Below, one piece after another: positions 27,492 to 40,300 of a stretch of DNA of 41,935 bases. The notes beneath the pieces are model-generated. The model had not been told where the DNA came from, ran no database searches, and saw only the letters and a program-made list of their open reading frames with translations. Source of the DNA: Marinagarivorans sp. (GTDB taxonomy: Bacteria; Pseudomonadota; Gammaproteobacteria; Pseudomonadales; Cellvibrionaceae); contig JANQJB010000164.1 of the NCBI GenBank assembly GCA_028281865.1, positions 1 through 41,935 of the forward strand. Reading direction: 5' to 3'. Both the position numbers and the translations under genes were made by a program. Numbering within the stretch: the first letter of the stretch is position 1; every line of letters starts with the position of its first letter.

Positions 27492-28025
27492 TTATAAAAG
27501 CAATTTGAGTATTTTCGCTATATTTTCTTCATAGTTAACATCATTCGTATCAATTTCCAGATCTGCCGAATGCGGGGGTTCATAAGGTGAGCTTATTCCC
27601 GTAAATTCATTTATTTCTCCTGTTCTTGCCTTTTTATATAGGCCCTTGGGGTCGCGGAATTCACAAACGGAAAGAGGCGTATTGACATATATTTCAATAA
27701 AAAACTCTTTTCCGACAATGGACTTTGCTAATTCACGATACTTAGTCCTAGGTGATATGCAGGCCACGGCGACAAAAATATTATTGCTAACAGCGAGTTT
27801 TGCAACTTCGCTAATTCTCCGAATATTTTCGTTTCTGTCGACTTCACTGAAACCAAGATCTGCACATAGCCCGCTTCGTGCCTGGTCACCATCCAAGACC
27901 AGACAAGAGTAACTACAGGTTTTCAAGTGTTTTGCCAGCTCGCTAGCTAAGGTTGTTTTCCCCGCTCCAGACAGTCCAGTAAACCAAATAACTTTAGCAT
28001 TTTGGTCCGTGTGGCTTTCGTTCAT
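27492..28025 (-). CDS. cysC: Adenylylsulfate (APS) kinase
   Basis: APS kinase phosphorylates APS to PAPS, the sulfate donor for assimilation and for sulfotransferases. The 177 residues hold Walker A GLSGAGKTT, the substrate loop LDGDQARSGLCADLGFSEVD followed by RNENIRR, and the lid RDPKGLYKKARTGEI then FTGISSPYEPP. The usual DGDN-V-R is DGDQ-A-R here, a change at a substrate-contact position. The gene is alone, without cysD/cysN or sulfotransferase in view, and divergent from the giant RHS-RTX gene. It may serve polysaccharide sulfation rather than core assimilation; that is inference. Confidence 0.94.
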   Translation of the reverse strand: MNESHTDQNAKVIWFTGLSGAGKTTLASELAKHLKTCSYSCLVLDGDQARSGLCADLGFSEVDRNENIRRISEVAKLAVSNNIFVAVACISPRTKYRELAKSIVGKEFFIEIYVNTPLSVCEFRDPKGLYKKARTGEINEFTGISSPYEPPHSADLEIDTNDVNYEENIAKILKLLL

Positions 28026-28351
28026 TCGTACCGCTCCTTTTTACAAAATAAAAATATAAAAACTTACGCCTGGGTCTTTTATTTTTTAATTTATTGCTCT
28101 CAAGTTTATTGGAGAGTTGTTGCTTAAGAAAGACTATTTTTGCTAAGAAATGCGCTCACATTTCTCGCTTGCGGAGCTCATCATATTGCTGGTTGCTTTT
28201 TAGTCAATTTAAATTTGCTTTTTTCCTAAACTTTTTCCGAATTGTTGGGAATATAACACTATACGAAAAAATATTACTGCCTCCGCGGGTATCGAATCCG
28301 CGAGGCGTTAGCAAATGATTTGGTAGAGTTATAGAGCTTTAGGAGAACGCA
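28026..28351. promoter_or_regulatory. Divergent spacer with GC-rich leader hairpin
   Basis: This 326-bp AT-rich region lies between cysC and the giant gene. At 28279-28306 arms GCCTCCGCGG and CCGCGAGGC pair (nine base pairs, one bulged C, 9-nt loop), about 45 bp before the giant gene's ATG. The hairpin is GC-rich in an otherwise AT-rich region, so it may be a leader regulatory structure or a terminator of incoming transcription. Promoters for both genes should lie here. Confidence 0.5.
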
Positions 28352-31300
28352 ATGGCTGCCGTTATATCGGGTTTAGGGCTGGGTTTATTTAATACTTCAT
28401 TGGGAAATGTCAATCTGAGTCAGGGCAATGCATCGCCAGGGCAAGGGCTGGTAAGTGGCTCGAATGCGGCGGCTGGGCTTTATCTTAATGCCGCCACCGG
28501 TAACCTAATTATCCAGCACAGCGATGAGCAACTGTCGGGCACGGGTGCTGATCTTCGCTTCCTTAGAACTTATAACTCACGCGGCGCGTTGAGCAGCAGC
28601 GCTGGCTTGGCGTGGGCATGGGACGAGCAGCGGCAAGTTGCTCTTACGGGTACACAGGGTCAAGCAGGCAGCTACGTTACTCGTACCTTGGGGGATGGCA
28701 GCAGTACACGTTTTGATTGGGACGGCTCCCGCTATGTATCGGTTGCAGGTGCCGGGGCTCACGACACTATAGAGTTGCAAGGTGGTGAATGGGTTTTTTC
28801 AGAGGGTAGTACTGAGTTCAAAGAGTTCTACGACCTCACTGGCCAGCTTCAGCGCCAAGAAGATAGCGTCGGCAACGGTTTCCAGTATATTTATACCTCA
28901 GGTAAGTTGAGTCAGGTGAATGTATACGAAGGTGGCCAGGCTAACGATAACCTTAAGCAATCCTTTATTTTTGAATATCACGCAGATGGCAAGCTGAAGA
29001 GGTTAGATACCCAATTTCTTTCTGATAACAACATTGTTCGGCAGCGCCAAGTTTACTATGAGTATGACCAAGGCCGCTTATCTGCAGTTATCGCCGATAT
29101 TACCCCTGAGGACGACGCAACAACAGATTCCGTTACTGCCAAAACGCGATATGTATATCGGGATGCGACCAGCCACTTGATTGAGCAGGTCTATCAATCA
29201 TTTGATAGCACTGATAACGGTATAGATGATGCGCAAGAGACACTAGTTGCCAATATTGTTTATCAGGATTATGCAGATGGAAGTACGCGGGTATCTGAGT
29301 TGACGGATGCCAACGGCCATCGTAGCTACAGCTATAGCTTATCAGGTGGTACAACAACTAGCACAACTGTGACCAACGATGAAGGTGAACAGGAGACCTT
29401 TTTCTTTAATGCAGACGGGCGCTTAACTCAATATCTAAATGGAGCAAATGAAAGCACCGAGTATTTTTACAACAATAAAGGCGATTTGACCGAAGTTGCT
29501 CAGGGGGCAGAGCTGGTTGAGCGCTACTATTATGATGCGAATGGAAACCGCGTACTTGAAGTGGACTCCAAGGGTAACTACCGAACTCAAACCTTTACCA
29601 GCGACAATCTGCTGGAAAGCTCTAGCGTTTATTCCGAAGCTTCTGCTATTGCAATGCCGGCTCGGCAGCAAACCGCGGGTGCTGATATCCCGGCTTTACC
29701 AGGCGATATTGGCAATGCTGAAACCACGACATTCCTTTATGACGACAATCGTTTGCAGCGATTTGTTATCAGCCCCGAAGGGCGAGTTACAGAGCGTCAA
29801 TACGATAGTCAGGGAAATGTTTCTAGAGTCATTGAATATGGTGAAACCGTTGATGCAGAAACAATTTTAGGTAACGCGGTTGTTGCGCGAGAAGACAGCT
29901 TATATCGCCCTCAAACAAATGCGCCTGCTATTTTTTCGCCGGCCGAATTGCTCGCAAATGATGCCGGTGAAGCCATTGTTTTTGTCGACGTTGATGCCTC
30001 AAGTGCGGTGAATGGTGTTGTCGCCTATGACTCGGTAGCCGAGCTTATTACGTTCACCCCCCAAGCTGACTATTTTGGTCCCGCTAGCTTCGATTACATC
30101 ATCAGTGATGCGAATGCCAATCAAAGTCGCGGTCGTGTTTATGTGACTGCACATTCAGGTGTTGTATCGGCAACCTTTGATAGGCCGGCCGTTGCCCCGA
30201 CCGCCAATGATGACGCTTTGGTTGGTGATGACGCTGACAACATCATCAACGGTGGTGACGGCAATGACCAGATTGTTGGAGGCGCCGGCAATGATCAGTT
30301 GACAGGGGGTATTGGTGACGACTCAATTATCGGTGGCGTCGGTGCTGATGTGATTGACGGTGGCTTGGGTACTGATACTGCAAGCTATTACGACTCGAGC
30401 ACGCGTGTAAAAGTCGACTTGAGTGGCATGCGCCCTAATAGTGGCGGTTCCGCAGCGGGTGATAGCCTCACAAGCATAGAGAATTTGCTCGGCTCAGCAT
30501 TCGGTGACGATTTGCGCGGTGACGGTTTAGCTAACCGGATTGAGGGCCAATCAGGTAATGACGTTATCGACGGTAAGGCCGGCAATGATATTTTGCTTGG
30601 CGGGCTAGGCGTAGATACGGTTAGCGGTGGCGATGGCGACGACAAAATTGCTGGCAATGGCGGCAATGACTCGCTGTTTGGTGGCCAGGGCGCAGATTAC
30701 CTCTATGGTGGCACGGGCAATGATTCCATCTCAGGTGATGAGGGTGCTGACTTCATCTTTGGTGAAGACGGAAACGACGTTCTTAAAGGGGGCGTTGGAA
30801 TTGATACCTTGGATGGCGGTGACGGGGATGACCTTCTAGAAGGCGGTGCTGATGTCGATATCATAATGGGGGGTGCCGGCCGCGATACCGTTTTTGGCGG
30901 TGAGGGCGAAGACGTCATTACCGGTGGTGATGGCGATGACAACTTAAGCGGTGAAGCGGGCAATGATGCAATCGACGGTGACGCTGGAAATGACACCATC
31001 TACGGCGGTGCTGGCAACGATGATATAAACAGCGGTGAAGGTGATGACTTCATAGAAGGCGGTATCGGAAACGATACTCTTAATGCCTCAACCGGCGATG
31101 ACGAGGTTTATGGTGGCGAAGGTGCTGACAACATAATTGGTGACGCAGGTAATGATTACCTCGAAGGTGGTGCTGGTGGTGACACAATAGATGCCGGCAG
31201 TGACAACGATACGGTTATCGGCGGCCTAGGCAATGACACTATCGATCTTGGTGACGGCTCCGATACCCTCGTGTTTAAGCGCGGCGACGGTCAAGACATC

Positions 31301-34300
31301 ATTGAGCCAAAAGTCGACAGTTATATTTTAACGCTTGAAGGTATAGAACAGAGCGATCTGCAGTTTGTTGTCGACGCGGCTGCGGCAGCAAATAACAGTG
31401 TAGATCGGATTACCTTGGACCTTGGCCAGGGCGATCAAATTACCTTCAAAGGCTACGTTTATGACGATTCCTCCAGTATATCGCTCGCTGAAATCCGCTT
31501 CGTTAGCAACGATCAGACAATAGGTACCATTCAGGGTGCGGCGTTAACGACTCTACTGGATAACTTTGAAATTCGCGGCGGTGCCGGTGGCGATACCATA
31601 ATCGGTGACGAAGGACCCGATGGCTTAGTTGGTGGCGATGGCAACGACACCCTTATTGGCCTTGGTGGCAATGATGTTCTTATCGGTGGTGCGGGCGACG
31701 ACATCATGCAGGGTGGTCTTGGTGACGATATTTATCTCGTCGATAGCCCAAACGACAGCATTATCGAACTTCCCAACGAAGGCTTTGACAGTGTTATCGC
31801 CAGTTCAAGTTTTGTTTTGTCAGATGATGTCGAGGCATTACGACTAAGTAACATTAACCTTGCGGTTAGTGCTACGGGAAATAGTGGTGACAATCGCTTA
31901 GAGGGGAATAGCTTTGCCAACATCATCTTGGGTCTTGCCGGTGATGACCGTTTAATTGGTAATGGTGGCGACGACACTCTTGATGGAGGTGCGGGCAACA
32001 ACCGTATTCAGTTCTCGCGTGGCGATGGTGTCGACACTGTTGAAAGAACTTCAGCTCTTGCCAGTTACTCGGTTGAGTTGCGCGATATTGCATCCAGTGA
32101 ACTCAGTTATTTTGCCGATACTGTTTCGACTCCTAGTGGCGACATAAACGTCTTAGTTATTGATTTGGGTTCTGGTGATCAGCTTCGTTTCCTTGATTAT
32201 GTGGTCGGCGATCTGAGTTCGATTGGATTAACCAGCCTGGAATTTTTTGATACTTTTGGTGCAAACGAATTGGAACCCGCGCTTACTGGGCAGGCTCTTG
32301 AGGATGCAATAAACAGCGCGGTCATTGGTGGTTCTTCCGGCAATGATAATGTAGTCGGCACCGATAATGATGACATCATTTCCACGGGTCCAGGCGATGA
32401 TACTCTCGATGGCGGTGCTGGAGCAGACACGCTTATTGGTGGGCTCGGTGACGACACTTACATAATCGACAATGTTGCAGATGTGATTATCGAAAACCTC
32501 AACGAGGGCAACGATACCGCGATCACCTCGGTTAATTACGTTCTTAGCGACAATGTAGAAAACCTGACGCTGGAAGAAAATTCCTCTGCAACTCAAGGTA
32601 CCGGAAACGCATTAGATAACGAAATTATTGGCAACAGTAACGACAACTCGCTGCTGGAAGGAAACGAGGGTCAAGATACTATTTACGGTCGCGGGGGAGA
32701 CGATATTCTCTCTGGCTCCGCTGGCAACGACACCCTCTATGGTGAAGCCGGGGCAGACATACTGAGCGGCGGTACTGGAAACGACAACCTGTTCGGTGGC
32801 GAGGGCGATGACATCATTGGTGGTGAGGCTGGCAATGATTACATTGAAGGCGGTGCAGGCAATGATCAGATTATTGGCGGCACAGGTTCTGACACCCTTA
32901 TAGGTGGAACGGGTGATGATGAATATTACGTCGATACTACAGGTGACACCATTGTTGAGCTTGTCGGTGAAGGCCTGGATACCGTGCGTGCGGATATTGA
33001 CTACACACTCGGTAGCGAATTAGAAAACTTGATCTTAGTTGTCGGTCGTGACGGTGTTAGAGGCACCGGTAACGAGCTTAATAACGTTGTTACAGGTAAT
33101 GAGAACGACAACCGCTTATTCGGTGAAGGCGGCAACGACTCACTGCTCGGTGGTGATGGAGATGATTTCTTATCCGGTGGTGCTGGTAATGATGTATTAC
33201 AAGGCCAAGCTGGAGCGGACTTACTGTTTGGTGACGCCGGTGACGACCACCTAATTGGTGGCGATCAAAACGATACCCTTGTTGGTGGTGAGGGTGACGA
33301 TACCTTGGAAGGTGGTTTTGGTAGCGATACCTATTACGTTGATGAAGTCGGAGACATCATTATAGAGCTGGCCGGTCAGGGCTCCGACACTGTTGTTACC
33401 AGTTTAGATTACACGCTGGCCGATCATCTCGAAAACCTTTCGCTACTTGGCAGTGCTACGGTAGGCATTGGTAATAGCGCTGACAACGTAATAACAGGAA
33501 ATACCGTAGCTAACGTACTCCAGGGTCTGGGCGGTGATGATCGCATTACTGGTGGCAGCGGTAATGACCTAATAGAAGGAGGCACGGGTCAAGACGATTT
33601 ATTTGGTAGCTTCGGAGACGACCAGCTCTTCGGCGGCGCTGATAACGATACCCTCTATGGCAGCTTCGGCGTCGATATACTCGATGGTGGTGAAGGTGCT
33701 GACCTGCTTTTCGGTGGTGACGGCGATGATACCTATCACGTTGATACAACTGCCGACCAAATCTTCGAAATATTTAACGACGGTATAGATACTGTTATCA
33801 GCACTGTTAGTGTTGCGATTGGGGATAATGTCGAAAACCTTACGCTTAATGGAGCTGCGACCGTTGGTGTCGGTAATGACCTTGCCAATCAGATAACTGG
33901 CAATGCCAATAATAATCAGCTCTTTGGCTTTGCTGGTGCTGACACTTTAACAGGCGGTGCTGGGGATGATTACCTCGATGGTGGTGCCGGAGTTGATAGT
34001 CTTATAGGCGGCACCGGCAACGATTTTTATATCGTTGATAATGCAGCCGATGTAGTTACAGAGCTCAGCGGTGAAGGTACCGATACGGTATTTGCATCAG
34101 TAGATTTTGTGCTTGCCGACAACATTGAAAACTTGGCATTAGAAGGCAGTGCAGTGACTGCCGAAGGTAATGAACAAGATAACTATTTAAGAGGTAATGA
34201 CGCCGACAATACGCTTCGTGGCCACGGTGGCGAAGACGTGTTTGAGGGTGGTTTAGGCAATGACACCATTGATGGTGGTGACGATGCAGCAAACGACTTA

Positions 34301-37300
34301 ATTCGTTTTGCGCGTGGCGATGGCATAGATTCTGTTTTAGCTTCTGGTGGCTATTACGCTCTGGAACTCAGTAATATCGTCCAGTCTGACGTTACTTTTA
34401 GCATAGATGGTACCGAGTTAGTCTTGGATTTGAGCCAAGGTGATCAGCTTCGCTTTGCCGGTTTTGATTCGCTCGATTCTGTCGATACGCTCCCACTTGT
34501 AGAAATTAATTTTGCCTCTAGCAGCCTGGTTTGGGACCGCCAGGAAATCTCAGGCATCTTGGAGCGACAGCTGGCGACGCAGTCCGGCCAGGAAGGCAAC
34601 TTACAAACCGAGAACTTTAACGGCACTTCAGGAAACGACCGAATATTTGGTGATGTCGGCCCCGACTCTATGTGGGGGCAAGATGGAGACGATGTGCTCA
34701 TCGGTGGCGATGGGGACGATTATCTTGAAGGTGGCTCCGGAGATGATTACCTTTCAGGTGGTGCTGGTGCAGACCAGCTCTGGGCGCGCAATCAGGGTGA
34801 CATATTAGATGGCGGTCCCGGCGACGACCGCCTTTATGGTGACCACAATGATGACGAATATCACTTTGACCTGGGTGATGGTGACGACATTATTGAAGAA
34901 ATACTCGGCACCGACACACTTTTCTTTGGTCCCGGTGTCACCTATGACGGGATTGCCATTGAACAAGATCAACAAGATTTAATTATTTACTATTCGCAAG
35001 TTGATTCGATAAGAATTCAACAGTTTTTTGCCGGTTCGCATGCCCGCGTTGAGACGCTGACTATTGAAGACACTGGACAAAGCTATAGTATCGATCAGCT
35101 GCTTGCTGATAAACCATTCACGACCGGCCCGAATGCTAATGCGCCGACGCCTGGGCCTGATCTCACCCAAGATCTCGTCTTCAACCTTGCGAACAACGAT
35201 GTATTTTTCAATATAGAAGGCCAATTAGGCCCGATAACCGATCCCGCTACTTTAATCGCCTTACTGCCGGGTGGTGGCGGTTCATCAGGATCGGGTGAAG
35301 GAGGAGGTGGTGATCCAGGAGATTCCGGCCCAAGCAATGTTGGTGACGAGTCCGATAATTTAATTAATGGCACGGACCAGAATGATCAACTGTTTGGCTT
35401 GGGTGGTTCAGATAATCTTATTGCGGGCCTCGGTGATGATTACCTCGACGGCGGCGTAGGTGCCGATATTCTCGAAGGCGGTGCAGGCAACGATTTCTAT
35501 ATTGTCTCTGATATTGGTGATCAGGTAATTGAGTCTGCCGACGCCGGTATAGATACAGTATTTTCTGCGGTTGATTTTGTGCTTGCAGAAAACTTCGAAA
35601 ACCTTTCCTTGACCACCGGTGCTTTTAATGGGGTCGGCAACGAGAGCGACAACTATCTGCGTGGCAATGACGCCGATAATGTGCTGACCGGCAATGGCGG
35701 CAAAGACGTGCTTGAGGGTGGTCTAGGCAATGATACGCTCGACGGCGGTGACGACGCTGACAACGACTTAATTCGTTTTACTCGCGGTGATGGTGTCGAT
35801 ACCGTACTGTCGTCTCAAGGTTATTACGCCGTTGAATTAGATAATATTAGCCCCAGCGATATTGGCTTTAGCGTTAGTGGCAGCGAACTTGTACTCGATT
35901 TGGGTCAAGGAGACCAGTTGCGTTTTGCCGGCTTCGATGAGCGCGACTCTGAAGACAGTTTACCGATTCTTGAAATTCAATTTGTATCCACCAGCGAAAC
36001 ATGGGATCGAAGAGAAGTATCTCGTCGCTTAGAGCGTGTATTGGCGGACCAGTCAGGTATCGACGGTAATTTAGCAAATGAAGTATTGCAGGGTGCTTCA
36101 GGAGCAGAGCGGCTATACGGTGGCCGCGGTACAGAACAATTTTATGCTGAAGGCGGCCAAGACATTCTTGTTGGTGGTGAGGGTGACGACTGGATGCACG
36201 CTGCTTATGGAAAAGACTTGTTGCTCGGAGGTGAGGGTAACGATGAATTGCAAGGGCGTACCGGAGATGACGAGCTTGATGGTGGAACCGGTGATGACCT
36301 GCTAAAAGGCGGAAAACACGATGACATTTATTATTTTAGCCTGGGTGATGGTGACGATATTATTGAGGAACAGCGTGATACCGACACCCTTCATTTTCGT
36401 GCTGGCATTACCTACGATGGCCTCGCCATCAACCAGGTTGGGCAAGATTTAATTATTTACTATTCCCAAGTTGATAGCATTCGCATTGACGATTTTTACG
36501 CAAATAATGACAACCGCGTTGAAAGCCTATTTTTTGAAGATAGTGGCCAAACTTATACGATAAACCAACTGTTAAATGACAAGCCTTTTACCAGCGGGCC
36601 AAATGCCAATGCGCCGACGCCCGGCCCTGACTTAACGCTTGATCTCGATTTTTCTATAAAAAACAATGCTATTTACTTTGATATCGAAGGACAGATAGGC
36701 CCAATTGACGATCCAACCGTTTCTACTCCAATCATTTTGGACTTGGATGGCGACGGATTAGAGTTTTCGTTTACTCGTTTTGATATGGATGGCGACGGCT
36801 TTTTAGACTTCACAGCCTGGGCTGCAGCTGACGATGGCTTGCTGGTGCTCGATCGTAATGATGATGGCCGGATCGATCATATTGACGAAATTTCCTTCCT
36901 TGATGATTTTGACGGCGCAGAAACCGATTTAGAAGGGCTTAAAGGGTTTGACGATATTGACGGTGCCAACAATGAACTAAATTCAGCTGATACACAATTT
37001 AGCGATTTTAAAGTTTGGCGCGACTTGGATCAGAACGGTATTAGCTCGGATACCGAGCTTTTCACCTTAGATGCTCTGGGCATCACCTCTATCGATCTGA
37101 TACCGCAAATTCAGAACCTGAGTTCTCCTGCTGATGGGGTTCATTTATTTAACAAGTCATCTTATCAAACTACCAATCCTGCTATTGCCGGTGGTGAGGC
37201 GGAATTAGGTGACGTGGGCTTCCGCTCTTCGCCAGTCTCAGATGCCGAGGCAATATCGCTTAATGCGACTCAGCGCTTGGAGCAATGGGCAAGCTCTGTC

Positions 37301-40300
37301 GCTATTGATACTTCACAAGTTACCGACTTTGAATACGATTATTTGGGTAATCTATCGCGGAAAGTTGATTACGGTGATGTGGTAGAGGACGAAACCGGAT
37401 CGCTGGTTATTACTGACAAGGCGAGTGTTACTGACTTTATTTACGATGCGCAAGGTCAGCTGCTAAATACGATTGCTGTTCGTGGTAGTGATCGCTCTCA
37501 GTCTTTTGAATTGACCGATATCCGTTATGACGGGATCGGCAGACAGACTCAGATAACAGATGCTTCTGGGGTAACGCGCACGCTGTTTGATGGCACAGCA
37601 AACACGATCGAAGTTGTTAATGACAACAGCGGTTTAAGTGTCACGAGTGAATTTGACGATCGTGGTAAGCTCGTTAATCTCACGCAAGTTGGTGACGACG
37701 CTGCACTTTCGACCAATACGCGCACGACTGAATTTTTCTATGATGAAGCAGGTCGCTTACGGGTTACCAAAAACCCACAAGGCACTTACGCTTGGAATTT
37801 CTATGATGCGGCGGGCCGCACGGAATTCACCATCGATGAAACAGGGACGGTTACCTATTTTGACTACAATGACCGCGGCCAGATAAAGTCAGAAACAACC
37901 TTTGCAAATTCAATTGTTCCCGGTAATTGGTTGAATGAAAGTGTTAGTTGGGCAGATGGACAGTTCAGCAAAGACACTTTAGTTTTTGGCACTGATATTT
38001 TGTCAGATCTTGCCAACGATCGTGTCACAACGTTTTTTTATGATTCTGCTGGCCGTTTAGAGGGGCAGACCCAAAGTGGTATTAATAACGGGTTAATCAA
38101 TTTTTATGACGGTGCGTCACGCGTTGTTCGAAGCGAAACAGGCGACCGCATTACGCGCTTTTTCTACGATCAAGATGGTCGCCAGTCTGGCTTTATCGAT
38201 GCCGAATCCTATTTTACTGAAAATATTTACGACAGCGTGGGGCGTCTTGTTCAAACGCGTCGTTATGCACACCAGCTAAGCCCGGTAGAAGCGGGAGAAA
38301 CATTTAGTCAGATTTTATCTACTGTAACAATGGCGCTTGATGCTGATGGTGTTGCAGGTTCAAATTTAACAAGTTATCTATTCTACGATGCTCAAGGCCG
38401 CTCAGTAGGAACGGTTGATGAGCAAGGTTTTTTAAGCACTACTGATTACGACGACGCGGGTAATCGTCGCGTTGATACTCAATACTTTGCACCTATTAGT
38501 GTTACTGCAGGTGAAACGCTAAATGAAATCTTAGCGCGTATCGGCGACATAGAGGTTGAACAAGAACCTTACACCACTATTACAGAATTTGACGACTTTG
38601 GTCGAGTATTACGTTTTATAGATTACGACGGCGCAATCACTGAAAACCAATATGATTCCGCTGGACGCCTCGAGCGCACTACCGGCGCACTGGGTACGGG
38701 TGATGAACGCATTTCGCGCACGCGTTATAACGCCTTTGGCGAAGTTACGGGCCAGGTCAGTGGCGTTGGTGCTGGTACCGTGGACCTCAATCTTGCTATT
38801 GATGATTTCGGCACACGTTTTGTTGTTGATAGTTTAGGCCGACAAATTCAGGTGACCGACGCAAACGACAATACTAATTACCTTTACTACGATGAAGAAG
38901 GGCGTTTAATTCTAACGATTAATGCCTTGGGCGAAGTTTCCGAAACAAGTTACAACGCTTTTGATCAAGTCGAAAATGTTCGGGTTTATACCCAACGCAT
39001 CAGCGCCGCTGGTTTGACAGGCGGGCTGCTTACGCAAGCGCTGCGCGATCAAATCGATGCGATTGCCGACGACAGCAATGTCGACCTCAGCTTGCGCGAC
39101 AGTATCACCGCAATGGAATACACGCGATTTGGTGCGGTTAAAAAAGTCACGGAGCCCCGTGATGTTGTTCGAGAAAATCAATTTAATGCGTTTGGCGAAT
39201 TGGAGTTTGAAAAACTCAATACAAGCAACGCTTTTAGCGGTGCGACGATTACTAACCAATTTGTCTACGACAAACTGGGCCGCGTCAAAGAAACCATTGC
39301 TGATCAAACCACTCCTCCCGATAACTCAGGTATTAACGCACGTAATATTGTGCAGTATGACGCCTATGGTCGAATTATTAGTGAAACGGACGCCCGCGAT
39401 AAAACTACAACCACGCGTTATGAAGACAATGGTCGCACTATTGTCGTCGCAGATGCTTTAGATAGGAAAACTGAATCAAGGTTTGACGCGCTTGGTCGTT
39501 TGTTGAGTGTGCGTGATGGTAATGGTGAGACGACAACTTACAAATATACGCATGACGTAGAGGGCCGTCATTTAACGATTAACACGCCTGAACAAATTCA
39601 GACTAAGCAAAGCTTTAATGTTTACGATGAATTAGTTATCGACAAGGATGGGCGCTTTAACGACGCCGATACGAGCTATAACAAAAATGGCCAAATTGAT
39701 ACGGTTACTGACCGTCAAGGCCGTGTAATCGTTGACAACACTTATGATGACTCGGGTCGTTTGCAAACTACTGCAGATGCCCGCGGTAACATTACACGTT
39801 TTGAATACGATGCGGCTAACCGCATCGAGTGGCAAATAGTCGATCCCGATGGCTTAAACCTGGTTACGCACTTTGTTTATGACGGACAAGGTCGTCAGAC
39901 GCGGGTAGAGCAAGGTACTTATGACTCGGGCCAAAGCTTTGTTGTTAAGCAAGTGGCCGAAAATCGCTACAACGAAGCCGGTCAGCTTATTCAAACGATT
40001 ACTGACCCCGATGTACTGGCACTCGCGACAACCTTTACTTACGATGCCTTTGGCAATGTTAAAACCCAGGCACAGGGAACCGTTGTTGAGCCCGAGCAAC
40101 AAGTCACGCGTTTTGACTACGATAATTTGCAGCGCCGTGTAGCGGAAATTGTTGATCCCGATGGCCTTGAGATTACCACCTCGTTTAAATACGACGATGC
40201 GGGCAATATCACGCGCAGTACGGTGGGCAAAGAGGGAGACCCGAATACACCGCCAATTCATACCTGGTTTATTTACGACGATGCTGGCCAACAGACTCAC

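Noticed and set aside
30388-34808. Several 60-120-codon frames on both strands within the RTX region
   Set aside because: Pro/Ser-rich or Val/Thr-rich frames are shadows of the repetitive GGxGxD coding sequence.
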